DNA from: Paraburkholderia sp. BL23I1N1
GTDB taxonomy: Bacteria > Pseudomonadota > Gammaproteobacteria > Burkholderiales > Burkholderiaceae
NCBI RefSeq assembly: GCF_003610295.1
Contig: NZ_RAPV01000001.1
Span: forward strand, 3,782,001 to 3,846,000
DNA length: 64,000 nt
Reading direction: 5' to 3'
Shown one piece after another: positions 8,572 to 17,468 of this stretch. The notes under the pieces were generated by a model. It saw only the letters and a program-made list of their open reading frames with translations, was not told the origin of the DNA and searched no databases. Positions within the stretch are counted from its first letter, which is position 1. Each line of letters starts with the position of its first letter. A program made the position numbers and the translations under genes.

Positions 8572-9648
8572 TCAGAACGAGTGGTGAATACCCGTCAGGA
8601 CAATCGTCTGATTCCGGCCACTCGATACACCTGCTGTAAAAAACGCGGCGTCCGTATTCGAGCCCGCGCGCTCATACAGCGCATTCACGTATAACTGCGT
8701 CGACTTCGACAGCGCGTAGATATCGCCGATCTCGAACTGCGTCCAGCGATGGCCGGCCATGGTCGTGGTCGCGGCACCGCCCGAGACGCTGTTGAACGGC
8801 GTGAACTGATAATTCGCGCCCACGTCGTAGCTCTGATACGTGTCCGAATGGCCGGACGATTCCAGTTTCACGCGCGTGTACAAACCATGCACCAGCAGCT
8901 TGCCGAACTGGTATGACGCGCCCGCGCCCATGTTCTCGACCTTGGCCGCGGTGTAGGTCGCGGCCGCGACACCCTGGAAGGTGGTGATACCCGTCGTCAC
9001 GATCGACGGCGTACGGTCGTGCTCATTTGCATAAGTCGCGCCGGCCTTGAACGGACCGTTCGCATAGCTAAGCGCAAAGCTCAGTGTCTTGCCGGTGGAG
9101 AAGTTGGTCGTGTTGCCGAGACCCATCATCGCGCCGACCGAGAAACCGTAGAAACTCGCCGAACGGAACTTCACCGAATTGTCGAACGGGACCACGCCCG
9201 TGTCAGCGAGTTCGTCGATGTTGCCCGGGTGGAACGCGTACCAGCTCGCGGCCTGATAAGCGGTGCTAAGCGGACCCAGCACGTCGAAGCTGAACGGCGT
9301 CTGATGGCCGAGCGTCACGGTGCCGAACTGGTCCGAACTCAAACCCACGAACGCCTGGCGATTGAACAGTGTGCCGGCCTTGGCGAATGCGCCCGTGTTC
9401 GTATAGAAGCCGTTTTCCAACTGGAAAACTGTCTTCAGACCGCCGCCCAAATCCTCGACGCCTTTCAGGCCCCAGCGGTCCGGCTGCATGTTGCCTTGTT
9501 CCTCGATCCACTTCGCATGGCCGCCTGCATTGCTGATGTACGCGATACCGGCATCCAGGCTGCCGTATAGCGTCACGCTGCTCTGCGCCCATGCGCCAGT
9601 CGTTGCGCAAATTGCCGTCAAGCCGGCCGCCGCAATGATGTGCTTCAC
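8572..9648 (-). CDS. Gram-negative general porin (OmpC/Omp32 type)
   Basis: This is a 358-residue outer-membrane porin with a signal peptide (cleavage after GAWA near residue 21), the mature start QSSVTLYGSLDAGI common in Burkholderiales porins, a run of amphipathic beta strands and a terminal Phe (IHHSF) used in barrel assembly. It is divergent from the ring-hydroxylating operon, and the 440-base gap between them holds an operator candidate. It probably admits the aromatic substrate of that operon. Confidence 0.93.
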   Translation of the reverse strand: MKHIIAAAGLTAICATTGAWAQSSVTLYGSLDAGIAYISNAGGHAKWIEEQGNMQPDRWGLKGVEDLGGGLKTVFQLENGFYTNTGAFAKAGTLFNRQAFVGLSSDQFGTVTLGHQTPFSFDVLGPLSTAYQAASWYAFHPGNIDELADTGVVPFDNSVKFRSASFYGFSVGAMMGLGNTTNFSTGKTLSFALSYANGPFKAGATYANEHDRTPSIVTTGITTFQGVAAATYTAAKVENMGAGASYQFGKLLVHGLYTRVKLESSGHSDTYQSYDVGANYQFTPFNSVSGGAATTTMAGHRWTQFEIGDIYALSKSTQLYVNALYERAGSNTDAAFFTAGVSSGRNQTIVLTGIHHSF

Positions 9649-10088
9649 CGTTGGTTCTCCTGATCACACGACGGATAGCTCGCGCCCTTGTCGTCGTCCC
9701 TGATCCTTGCTTTGGGTTGAAAGCAGCTTCGGGTTTATGCGCCAAAACTGCATCGCTTTATGTTCCACCTATGGGCGTTTGTATCGCCTATGGAAAAGTA
9801 TAGTGAGTCTTGGCGTAGTCAAAATAAATTTTCGGACCCCGTACAAACCCGCATGCGCGCTTTGGCATTTGTCTGAAAATTATAGGGAAACTCAAGCCCA
9901 GAAAGGCTTCTGAGCACATTTGGCCATTCATGTCAGTCCACACAAAGCTGTGTGATGAACGCGACAGTCGGTGTTTTCCCCTACCAGCCCAGATTTTTAT
10001 TTTCTCGAATCAAAGCCACTCCTATAATTATCCATACACGAACTGATGTTCCTTGTATGGAACATAAGGCTTCAGGAGAAGGCGAGAA
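9649..10088. promoter_or_regulatory. Divergent promoter region of the porin gene and catabolic operon
   Basis: There is no gene in these 440 bases. A -10 hexamer TATAAT lies at 10023-10028; the matching -35 region (about 10000-10005, TTTTCT) is poor, which suits an activator-dependent promoter. A perfect palindrome follows at 10046-10065. A related site, ATGTTCC-ACCTAT-GGGCGT, lies at 9760-9778 on the porin side, followed by a TATGGAA half site near 9790. The ribosome site AGGAGAAGG precedes the ATG at 10089. Confidence 0.6.
10046..10065. promoter_or_regulatory. Candidate IclR operator palindrome
   Basis: ATGTTCC-TTGTAT-GGAACAT is a perfect 7-base inverted repeat around 6 bases. It lies about 18 bases downstream of the TATAAT, so a bound regulator could block transcription. 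An inverted partial copy (TCCATAC) lies at 10031-10037. Assignment to either IclR protein is inferred. Confidence 0.55.
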
Positions 10089-10403
10089 ATGACTGAACAA
10101 TGGCGCTGCGCCGGCCATGCCGGCGACCTGTCCGAAGACGCGCCGCTCGAGTTCAAACTCGACGGCACCGAAATCGGCATCTACAAGGTGGGCGATGCGC
10201 TGTACGCGCTGGAAAACGTCTGCCCTCATGCGTACGCGTTGCTGACGCAGGGCTTTGTCGACGGCGACACCGTTGAATGCCCGCTGCACGAAGCCGTGTT
10301 CCATATCCCGACCGGCAAATGCCTGAAAGAGCCCGGCGGCCGCGACCTGAAGATGTACTCCGTACGTCTCGCCGGTGAAGAAATCCAGATCAAGGTGGAA
10401 TGA
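10089..10403 (+). CDS. Rieske-type [2Fe-2S] ferredoxin of a ring-hydroxylating dioxygenase
   Basis: This 104-residue protein is essentially a single Rieske domain: C45-x-H47, 16 residues, C64-x2-H67 bind the cluster. The length is that of soluble dioxygenase ferredoxins such as BphF or CarAc, which pass electrons from a flavin reductase to the oxygenase. The oxygenase is encoded two genes on (10766) and the reductase at 20799, so all three parts are in one operon. The ATG has AGGAGAAGG upstream. It is the first gene of the run. Confidence 0.93.
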   Translation: MTEQWRCAGHAGDLSEDAPLEFKLDGTEIGIYKVGDALYALENVCPHAYALLTQGFVDGDTVECPLHEAVFHIPTGKCLKEPGGRDLKMYSVRLAGEEIQIKVE

Positions 10404-10404
10404 C

Positions 10405-10716
10405 ATGCGAGAACAAATCGTGAACTTCAATCCCTTCCTGAAGCCGTGGCTCGCGCCGCAGCCGAACAACGTCGCCGGCAAGGGCGTGATCGAAAAACCG
10501 GGCGAGACCGAAAACTTCATCTGGCAAACGCGTAAGGCGGTGCCGACCCAATACGAAAACGACTTCGGCGACGCGCTCGAGAAAGTTTTCGAAGCCGGCG
10601 CGAACGAGTTGCAGGAAGTCGTCGACGGGCTGAACCACGTGGGTTTCCGCACTCCGGAAGGCAATACGTGGGATGCCGACCGTCTCGCCGCCGAATTCCG
10701 CCTGCTCGCCGAATAA
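10405..10716 (+). CDS. Small recombinase-like helix-turn-helix domain protein
   Basis: This is a 103-residue protein starting one base after the ferredoxin stop. The C-terminal half (LNHVGFRTPEGNTWDADRLAAEFRLL) resembles the LNxxGxRTPxGxxW segment of serine-recombinase C-terminal domains, so a recombinase-like HTH fold is likely, but there is no catalytic domain. The N-terminal half has FNPFLKPWLAPQPNN and an aromatic patch. Its place between ferredoxin and oxygenase genes suggests a role tied to the oxygenase, either as a regulator or as a small assembly or electron-transfer partner. The function is not known to me. Confidence 0.75.
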   Translation: MREQIVNFNPFLKPWLAPQPNNVAGKGVIEKPGETENFIWQTRKAVPTQYENDFGDALEKVFEAGANELQEVVDGLNHVGFRTPEGNTWDADRLAAEFRLLAE

Positions 10717-10765
10717 GCGCGCTTTCCCGAACACGTCTCATCGCTTTCGTATCCGGAGTCTCTTT

Positions 10766-11869
10766 ATGACGTCCCCCAATACAACGATTCAAGGCGCGGC
10801 CGATCCGATCCAGTCCTATCTGGACCGCGGGCTGCGCAATTACTGGTATCCCGTCGCGCCGAGCTGGCAAGTCGGCGACGCGCCGGTCGGCATCACACGT
10901 CTCGGCGACCAGATCGTGCTGTGGCGCGACAAGGAAGGCAAAGTCCGTGCGCTCGAAGACCGCTGCCCGCACCGCGGCGCGCGTCTGTCGCTCGGTTGGA
11001 ACCTTGGTGGCAGTGTTGCCTGCTGGTATCACGGCATTGAAATCGACGGCGGCGGCACGGTCACGAAAGTCCCGGCCGTCTCGAACTGTCCGCTGGAAGG
11101 CCAGAAGTGCGTGAAGTCGTATCCGGTCGAAGAGCATGCCGGCGCGATCTTCCTCTGGTTCGGCGACGACGCCCACAAAGAACCTGCGCCCCTCGTGCTG
11201 CCGGAAGAACTGGTCGGCGAGGAGTACGCCAACTTCCTGTGCATGTCGAACTGGAAGTGCAATTACCAGTACGCGATCGACAACGTGATGGACCCGATGC
11301 ACGGCGCGTATCTGCACGCCACCTCGCACTCGATGGCCGAAGGCGACAAGCAGGCCGACATGCGCGTGCGCAAGACCGAAACCGGTCTGATGTTCGAAAA
11401 GGTCGGCCAGCGCGACGTGAATTTCGACTGGGTCGAGCTTGGCGAAACCGGCACGCTGTGGATGCGCCTCGCGATTCCGTACAAGAAGAAATTCGGCCCG
11501 GGCGGCAACTTCGGGATCATCGGCTTTACTACGCCGGTCGACGAAAACAACTGCCAGGTTTACTTCTGGCGCACGCGCAAGGTGTCGGGCTGGCAGCGCG
11601 ACGCATGGCGCTTCATGTATCGCAACCGTCTGGAAGGTCTGCATTGGGACGTGCTGGAGCAGGATCGCTATGTTCTCGAAAGCATGGCGCCGAATGCACG
11701 TCAGCACGAATTCCTCTATCAGCACGACGTCGGCATGACGCGTGTGCGCCGCATGTTCCGTCAGCGCGCGCAACAACATTTCGCCGAGCTGGACGCGTAT
11801 CGCGTTCAAGCGGATCAAGCCACGCAAGCCGGCACGGCTCAAACCGAAGCAGGCCACAGCCATGCATAA
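10766..11869 (+). CDS. Rieske non-heme iron oxygenase, alpha subunit
   Basis: This is a 367-residue oxygenase. The Rieske cluster ligands are C67-x-H69 and C86-x2-H89. The mononuclear iron site reads DNVMDPMHGAYLH: D172 is the bridging Asp, and H179 and H184 bind iron. There is no beta-subunit gene, so it is probably an alpha-only trimer of the phthalate/carbazole oxygenase type. It would add O2 to an aromatic or heteroaromatic ring using electrons from the ferredoxin at 10089. The ATG at 10766 is chosen as the first start after the previous gene. The stop overlaps the next gene by 8 bases (ATGCATAA). The substrate is unknown. Confidence 0.92.
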   Translation: MTSPNTTIQGAADPIQSYLDRGLRNYWYPVAPSWQVGDAPVGITRLGDQIVLWRDKEGKVRALEDRCPHRGARLSLGWNLGGSVACWYHGIEIDGGGTVTKVPAVSNCPLEGQKCVKSYPVEEHAGAIFLWFGDDAHKEPAPLVLPEELVGEEYANFLCMSNWKCNYQYAIDNVMDPMHGAYLHATSHSMAEGDKQADMRVRKTETGLMFEKVGQRDVNFDWVELGETGTLWMRLAIPYKKKFGPGGNFGIIGFTTPVDENNCQVYFWRTRKVSGWQRDAWRFMYRNRLEGLHWDVLEQDRYVLESMAPNARQHEFLYQHDVGMTRVRRMFRQRAQQHFAELDAYRVQADQATQAGTAQTEAGHSHA

Positions 11870-12638
11870 CGAAGCGGCACCGGCATTGTCAGCACTCAAC
11901 GGCCGGCGCGTCTTGGTGACCGGCGGCGCGCGCGGTCTCGGCGCGGCGTTTGTTCGCTCGCTGGTGCAAGCCGGTGCGCAAGTGGTGTTTGGCGATGTGC
12001 TGCATGACGAAGGCTGTGCGCTTGCCGCATCGCTCGTCGAGCAGGGTCATGCGGTGACATATCTGCCGCTCGATCTCGCCGACCCCGCCAGCATCAAGCA
12101 ATTTGCCGATCAGGCGGCGGCGCAGCTTGGCGGTGCGGACGCACTGATCAACAACGCGGCGATCACGAACTCCGGCGGGAAGTTCGCCGACGAATTGTCG
12201 GTCGACACGTGGGACGCGGTGATGAACGTCAACGTGCGCGGCACCTGGTTGATGAGCACCGCGGCGCTGCCGTATCTGCGCGACTCGGGCCGCGGCAGCA
12301 TCGTCAACATCGCGTCGGACACGGCGATGTGGGGCGCGCCGAAGCTGCTCGCGTATGTCGCGAGCAAAGGCGCGGTGATCTCGATGACCCGCTCGCTGGC
12401 GCGCGAATTCGGCGCCCACGGCGTGACGGTCAACGCCATCGCCCCGGGCCTCACCGAAGTCGAAGCCACGGCTTACGTGCCCGCCGAGCGCCACCAGTAT
12501 TACCTGCAAGGCCGCGCGCTCACGCGCGCACAAGTGCCCGACGACGTCACCGGGCCGGTGCTGTTCCTGTTGTCCGACGCCGCGCGCTTCGTGACCGGCC
12601 AGTTGCTGCCGGTCAACGGCGGCTTCGTGATGAATTGA
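11862..12638 (+). CDS. SDR dehydrogenase, probable cis-dihydrodiol dehydrogenase
   Basis: This 258-residue classical short-chain dehydrogenase has the cofactor motif TGGARGLG, NNAA, Ser in NIASD and a complete YVASK catalytic pair. Next to a Rieske oxygenase the expected job is NAD-dependent rearomatisation of the cis-dihydrodiol to a catechol. The start ATG lies inside the stop of the oxygenase gene, an 8-base overlap. The upstream frame from 11742 is only read-through of the oxygenase region. Confidence 0.88.
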   Translation: MHNEAAPALSALNGRRVLVTGGARGLGAAFVRSLVQAGAQVVFGDVLHDEGCALAASLVEQGHAVTYLPLDLADPASIKQFADQAAAQLGGADALINNAAITNSGGKFADELSVDTWDAVMNVNVRGTWLMSTAALPYLRDSGRGSIVNIASDTAMWGAPKLLAYVASKGAVISMTRSLAREFGAHGVTVNAIAPGLTEVEATAYVPAERHQYYLQGRALTRAQVPDDVTGPVLFLLSDAARFVTGQLLPVNGGFVMN

Positions 12639-12664
12639 TCTTGTCGAATCGAAAGGAGAAAGAG

Positions 12665-13192
12665 ATGGCGGACGCCGAACTGGAACGCAAATCGTGGGAA
12701 CAACCCGCGGACGCGAACTTTGCACAATGGTTGGACAGCCGCGTCGCGCGTCTGGAAACGCGTCGTTATGACTGGGACGCGCTGAAGTTCCAGGCCGACT
12801 ACGACCCGAAATACCGCCGCGCGCAAATGCGCTATGTCGGCACGGGCGGCACAGGCGTCGCGAAGGATGTGAACACGGTGCCCGCGGGCGGCTTCACGTT
12901 TTCGACGATGGTGATCCCGGCCGGCAATATCGGTCCGAGCCATATTCATATGGATGTCGAAGAAATCTTCTTCGTGCTGCGCGGCAAGATGAAAGTGATC
13001 TGCGAGAAAGACGGCGAAACGTGGGAAGCCGTGCTCGGCGAGCGCGATCTGATCTCGGTGCCGCCTGGCGTGTACCGCACGGAAGTGAACATCGGCGAAG
13101 AAGACGCATTGATGTGCGTGATGCTCGGTTCGCCGAAGCCGATTACGCCGACGTATCCGCCGGATTCGCCGTTGGCCAGGCTCAAGCGCTGA
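12665..13192 (+). CDS. Cupin-domain protein
   Basis: This is a 175-residue protein with a strong ribosome site (AAAGGAG). The cupin core is seen as GPSHIHMDVEEIFFVLRG (motif 1, with His, His and Glu placed as metal ligands) and the later VPPGVYRTEVN block (motif 2, in which the usual His is not obvious). Single-domain cupins in such operons can be isomerases, dioxygenases or sensors. The N-terminal 55 residues are rich in aromatic and charged residues. The reaction is unknown. Confidence 0.8.
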   Translation: MADAELERKSWEQPADANFAQWLDSRVARLETRRYDWDALKFQADYDPKYRRAQMRYVGTGGTGVAKDVNTVPAGGFTFSTMVIPAGNIGPSHIHMDVEEIFFVLRGKMKVICEKDGETWEAVLGERDLISVPPGVYRTEVNIGEEDALMCVMLGSPKPITPTYPPDSPLARLKR

Positions 13193-13238
13193 GCCTTCCG
13201 TTATCTACGCCGTTTTGAAAACACCCGCGAAGGAAATC

Positions 13239-14129
13239 ATGTCCGCAGTCCCGTCCGCTACCGCCGATCAGAACGCTACGCTCGAAGCGCGCCTTGCGCG
13301 CTTTCCCGCGCAGCAGATCTGGCTCGCGTCACAACGCGCCGTGAGCTATCGCGAGGTGGATAGCGCCACAAGCGAAGCACTGCCTGTGGTGCTGCTGCAC
13401 GGTATCGGTTCGGGCGCGGCTTCGTGGGTACAGCAGTTTGAAGTGCTGGGCGAAACGCGCCGCGTGCTGGCGTGGGATGCGCCGGGCTACGCAGCATCCA
13501 CACCTGTGGAGGCCGAATCGCCCGTTGCGAGCGATTACGTCACTGTATTGAAGGCGTGGCTCGACGCGCTCGGCATCGAACGTTGCGTGCTGCTGGGGCA
13601 TTCGCTTGGCGCGATCATCGCGGGTGCGTTTGCCGTAACGAATCCGCAGCGGGTGGCCGGCTTGCTCTTGTTGTCGCCCGCCGGCGGTTATGGCGCTTCG
13701 TCAGCGGAAGTGCGGGAAACGAAGCGCGACCAGCGTCTCGCGATGTTGCAAGAACTCGGTCCGCAAGGCCTCGCCGAAAAGCGCAGCACCAATATGTTGT
13801 CCGCGCACGCGAGCGACGAAGCGCGCGCATGGGTGCGCTGGAACATGTCACGCGTGATCCCGCACGGCTATGCGCAAGCGACGCATCTGCTCGCCAACGC
13901 TGATCTTGCCAGCGATCTCGCGCGCTACACAGGCCGCATCAACATCGCGGTCGGCGCCGACGACGCCATTACGCCCCCCGAAGCCTGCGAGCGACTCGCG
14001 CTGGCCGCCGGCACCCAACTGCAGGTCGTGCCACGCGCGGGGCATGCCGGTTATATCGAAGCACCCGCCGCGTACACCGCGATCATCGACACGTTCTGCC
14101 GCGCGAGCGACGGACAACGGAGCCTATGA
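13239..14129 (+). CDS. Alpha/beta hydrolase, possible ring-cleavage product hydrolase
   Basis: This is a 296-residue alpha/beta-hydrolase of MhpC/BphD-like size. The nucleophile elbow is GHSLGA (S122), the oxyanion-hole motif is LLHGIGSG, the acid is in GADDAITPP and the base is H269 (RAGHAGYIE). The ATG at 13239 follows AAGGAAA. In an operon with an extradiol dioxygenase the natural guess is hydrolysis of the ring-cleavage product, but ester or lactone hydrolysis is equally possible. The stop abuts the ATG of the next gene. Confidence 0.85.
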   Translation: MSAVPSATADQNATLEARLARFPAQQIWLASQRAVSYREVDSATSEALPVVLLHGIGSGAASWVQQFEVLGETRRVLAWDAPGYAASTPVEAESPVASDYVTVLKAWLDALGIERCVLLGHSLGAIIAGAFAVTNPQRVAGLLLLSPAGGYGASSAEVRETKRDQRLAMLQELGPQGLAEKRSTNMLSAHASDEARAWVRWNMSRVIPHGYAQATHLLANADLASDLARYTGRINIAVGADDAITPPEACERLALAAGTQLQVVPRAGHAGYIEAPAAYTAIIDTFCRASDGQRSL

Positions 14130-15023
14130 ATGACGCCCGACACGATTAGCGCCGAGCGCGGCGCGGACAACGACCGCAATGACGCAGACACCAGCAGCGA
14201 GATCAGCTATCGCGTGCCGGGTCTGGAACGCGGTCTGAAGATTCTGACGGAGTTCTCGCCACGCGAGCCGGTTCTCGGCGCACCGGAATTATCCAAGCGC
14301 CTGAAGATTCCCCGCACGACGGTGTTCCGTCTGCTGCAAACCCTCGAATCGCTCGGCTTTCTCGAGCGTGCCGACAAAGACCGTAACTATCGCCTCGGCG
14401 TCGCGGTGCTGCGGCTCGGTTTCGAATATCTGAGCTCGCTCGAATTGACCGATCTCGGCTTGCCGATCATCGAAGCGCTGCGTGACGACACCGGTCTCAC
14501 CAGCCACATTGTGATTCGCGATGGACGCGACGTCGTGTTCGTCGCCAAAGCGCAAAGCCACGCGCCGATTTTCAGCTCGGTGAAGGTGAATGTCGGTACG
14601 CGTCTGCCGGCTTACGCGACGACGCACGGCCAGGTGCTGATGGGCGACATGACGCTCGACGAGCTGAAAAAGCTCTATCCCGAGCCGGAACTCGAACGCT
14701 TCACGAAACAGACGCCCGCCACCGTCGACGATCTGTACGAACGGATTCGCGACGACGCCAAGCGCGGTTTCGCGATCAGCGAGTCGTCATTCGAGCGCGG
14801 TATTTCGGTGGTGAGCGCGCCGGTTCGCAACGACACGGGCCGCATCGTCGCGGTGATCACGACGACGATTCCGCGCCACGAGATCGATGCCTCGCTGCTC
14901 GACAGCGGCCTGATCGACAAGGTCCGCCACGCGGCTGATGAACTTTCGCAGCGGCTCAACTATCGGCCGAAGGGTAGCCCGAATGCGGGCACGAAATACA
15001 TGAAGGCACTGGGGCTCAAATGA
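14130..15023 (+). CDS. IclR-family transcriptional regulator, copy 2
   Basis: This 297-residue regulator is embedded in the operon. The winged helix reads APELSKRLKIPRTTVFRLLQ and the effector domain follows. It matches the regulator at 7600-8571 almost residue for residue through the DNA-binding helix and through GFEYLSSLELTD, FSSVKVNVGTRLPAYATTHGQ and SFERGISVVSAPVR, so the two are paralogues. The recognition helices differ only slightly (TTTFRLLQ and TTVFRLLQ), so they could share operators. Being inside the operon it would be autoregulated. Its end overlaps the next ATG by 4 bases. Confidence 0.92.
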   Translation: MTPDTISAERGADNDRNDADTSSEISYRVPGLERGLKILTEFSPREPVLGAPELSKRLKIPRTTVFRLLQTLESLGFLERADKDRNYRLGVAVLRLGFEYLSSLELTDLGLPIIEALRDDTGLTSHIVIRDGRDVVFVAKAQSHAPIFSSVKVNVGTRLPAYATTHGQVLMGDMTLDELKKLYPEPELERFTKQTPATVDDLYERIRDDAKRGFAISESSFERGISVVSAPVRNDTGRIVAVITTTIPRHEIDASLLDSGLIDKVRHAADELSQRLNYRPKGSPNAGTKYMKALGLK

Positions 15024-15817
15024 TTCAAATCGACTTGACCGGACAGGTAGCGGTGGTGACGGGTGGCTCGTCCGGCATCGGCCTCGCGACTGCCGAACTG
15101 TTTCTGCGGGCAGGTGCAACGGTCGCGATCTGCGGACGCGATGCCGAACGGCTTGCAAAAGCGGAAGCTGCATTGAAGACGCAGTTTCCTCAAGGGCAAC
15201 TGTTGGCGCAAACCTGCGACGTGCTCGACGCCGACGAAGTGAACGCATTCGCGCAAGCGGTGCGGGCACGCTTCGGTCGCACCGACATGCTGGTGAACAA
15301 CGCCGGCCAGGGCCGCGTATCGACCTTTGCCGACACCACCGACGACGCCTGGCGCGAAGAACTGGACCTGAAGTACTTCAGCGTGATCCGCCCGACCCGC
15401 GCCTTCCTGCCGATGCTGCGTGATGCAGCAAACGCAGCGGTGGTCTGCGTGAACTCGCTGCTCGCGCTGCAACCCGAGCCGCACATGGTGGCGACGTCGT
15501 CGGCGCGCGCCGGCGTGCTGAGCCTCATCAAATCGCTCGCGGTCGAACTCGCGCCGCAACGCATCCGCGTGAATTCGATTCTGATCGGCATCGTCGAATC
15601 GGGTCAATGGCGCCGGCGTTACGCGAAAGAAGCGCAGCCGGGCCAGAGCTGGGAAGACTGGACCGCCGAACTGGCGCGCAAGAAAAACATTCCGCTAGGC
15701 CGCTTCGGTCGCCCCGAAGAAGCCGCACAAGCGCTCTTTTATCTGGCTACGACGCTGTCGTCCTATACGACGGGCAGTCACATCGATGTTTCTGGAGGCG
15801 TTGCACGACATGTCTAA
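15020..15817 (+). CDS. Atypical SDR protein lacking the Tyr-Lys catalytic pair
   Basis: This 265-residue SDR keeps the cofactor motif TGGSSGIG, NNAGQG and the structural C-terminal SGG. At the usual YxxxK position the sequence is T-S-S-A-R within HMVATSSARAG, so both Tyr and Lys are replaced, while the Ser (VNSLLA) remains. It may bind NAD(P) but use different chemistry, or be a non-enzymatic partner. Similar ATSAARAG-type SDRs exist in other Proteobacteria as far as I recall. The ATG overlaps the stop of the IclR gene (ATGA). Confidence 0.85.
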   Translation: MIQIDLTGQVAVVTGGSSGIGLATAELFLRAGATVAICGRDAERLAKAEAALKTQFPQGQLLAQTCDVLDADEVNAFAQAVRARFGRTDMLVNNAGQGRVSTFADTTDDAWREELDLKYFSVIRPTRAFLPMLRDAANAAVVCVNSLLALQPEPHMVATSSARAGVLSLIKSLAVELAPQRIRVNSILIGIVESGQWRRRYAKEAQPGQSWEDWTAELARKKNIPLGRFGRPEEAAQALFYLATTLSSYTTGSHIDVSGGVARHV

Positions 15818-17468
15818 CACAACCACCGTTGGCGAACTGATCGCCGCTTTTCTCGAGCAATGCGGCGTTCAAACCGCATTCGGCGTGATCTCGATCCACA
15901 ACATGCCGATCCTCGACGCGATCCACAATCGCGGCAAGATTCGCTACGTCGGCGCACGCGGCGAAGCGGGCGCGGTGAACATGGCCGATGGCCTCGCGCG
16001 TGTCTCCGGCGGCCTTGGCGTGGCATTCACCAGCACCGGCACGGCAGCGGGTAATGCCGCCGGCGCAATGGTCGAAGCACTGACGGCCGGCACCGCCCTG
16101 CTGCACGTCACCGGCCAGATCGAAACCGAATACCTCGACAAGGACCTCGCGTACATCCACGAAGCACCGGATCAACTGTCGATGCTGCAGTCGATTTCGA
16201 AGGCCGCGTTCCGCGTGCGCTCGGTCGAAACCGCATTGCCGACGATCCGCGAAGCCGTACGTGTCGCGCAAACCGCGCCGAGCGGTCCGGTCAGCGTCGA
16301 AATTCCGATCGACATTCAAGCGGCCGAAATTGAATGGCCCGCCGATCTGGGCGCGCCGCACGTCACCACGCTCACGCATTGCAGCACGCGCGTCGCGCAA
16401 TTGGCGGATCAACTCGCGAATGCGAAGCGCCCGCTCCTGTGGCTCGGCGGCGGCACGCGTCACGCTCGCGCTGCGATCGAACGTCTCGTGGCGCTGGGCT
16501 TCGGTGTCGTGACCAGCGTGCAAGGCCGTGGCGTGCTGCCGGAAGATCATCCGGCAACGCTCGGCGCGTTCAACGTGCACGCCGCTGTCGAGCGCTTCTA
16601 CAAGACGTGTGACGCGCTGGTGGTGGTCGGTTCGCGTCTGCGTGGCAATGAAACGCTGAAATATAAGTTGGCGTTGCCGCAACCGCTGTATCGCATCGAC
16701 GCCGACGCGCTCGCCGACAACCGCGGCTATCGCAACGACATGTTCGTGCACGGCGATGCATCGGCCGTTCTCGAAGAACTCGCGACGCTGCTCGAAGGCC
16801 GCCTGAAGGTCGATCCGACCTTCGCGCAAGACCTGGCCGCCGCGCGCGAAAGCGCTGTCGCGGATGTGGGCAAGGGCCTCGGCCCGTACAAGCGGCTCGT
16901 CGACGCGTTGCAACAGGCCGTGGGCCGCGACTACAACTGGGTGCGCGACGTCACGATCTCGAACAGCACGTGGGGCAACCGCATGCTGAAGATCTTCTCG
17001 CCGCGCGCGGGCGTTCATGCACTCGGCGGCGGCATCGGCCAGGGCATGCAGATGGGCATCGGCGCCGCGCTCGCCGGCAATGCGGCCAAGACCGTGTGCC
17101 TGGTTGGCGACGGCGGCCTGATGGTCAACGTCGGTGAACTCGCGACGGCCGTGCAGGAAAACGCCAACGTCATGATCGTGCTGATGAACGATCAGTGCTA
17201 CGGCGTGATCCGCAACATTCAGGACGCGCAATACGGCGGCCGCCGCTGCTACGTCGATCTGCACCAGCCGGATTTCGCGCAGTTCTGCGAGAGCCTGAAG
17301 CTCACGCACTACCGCATCAAATCGCTCGACCAGGCCGAAGACATCATCCGCGAAGGCATGGCGAAGACGGGCCCCGTGCTGGTTGAAGTGGACATGCTGT
17401 CGGTCGGCTCGTTCGCCACCGCGTTCGCGGGCCCACCGGTCAAGGAACAGGAGCCGGAACATGCATGA
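15810..17468 (+). CDS. Thiamine-diphosphate-dependent enzyme (acetolactate synthase / benzoylformate decarboxylase superfamily)
   Basis: This is a 552-residue protein with the three domains of the family: an N-terminal PYR domain with the catalytic Glu (E52 in [12 protein letters not shown]), a central domain, and a C-terminal PP domain with GDGGLMVN and the later MND that bind the thiamine diphosphate and Mg. The ATG at 15810 overlaps the SDR stop by 8 bases; an in-frame ATG at 15786 has its ribosome site less well placed. In a catabolic operon it would decarboxylate or ligate a 2-oxo acid. Whether it is a decarboxylase, a lyase or a carboligase cannot be told by eye. Confidence 0.88.
   Translation: MSNTTTVGELIAAFLEQCGVQTAFGVISIHNMPILDAIHNRGKIRYVGARGEAGAVNMADGLARVSGGLGVAFTSTGTAAGNAAGAMVEALTAGTALLHVTGQIETEYLDKDLAYIHEAPDQLSMLQSISKAAFRVRSVETALPTIREAVRVAQTAPSGPVSVEIPIDIQAAEIEWPADLGAPHVTTLTHCSTRVAQLADQLANAKRPLLWLGGGTRHARAAIERLVALGFGVVTSVQGRGVLPEDHPATLGAFNVHAAVERFYKTCDALVVVGSRLRGNETLKYKLALPQPLYRIDADALADNRGYRNDMFVHGDASAVLEELATLLEGRLKVDPTFAQDLAAARESAVADVGKGLGPYKRLVDALQQAVGRDYNWVRDVTISNSTWGNRMLKIFSPRAGVHALGGGIGQGMQMGIGAALAGNAAKTVCLVGDGGLMVNVGELATAVQENANVMIVLMNDQCYGVIRNIQDAQYGGRRCYVDLHQPDFAQFCESLKLTHYRIKSLDQAEDIIREGMAKTGPVLVEVDMLSVGSFATAFAGPPVKEQEPEHA

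Noticed and set aside
15747..17462. 571-codon open frame opposite the thiamine enzyme gene
   Set aside because: It mirrors the GC-rich codon pattern of the real gene and gives a His/Arg-rich protein with no recognisable domain.
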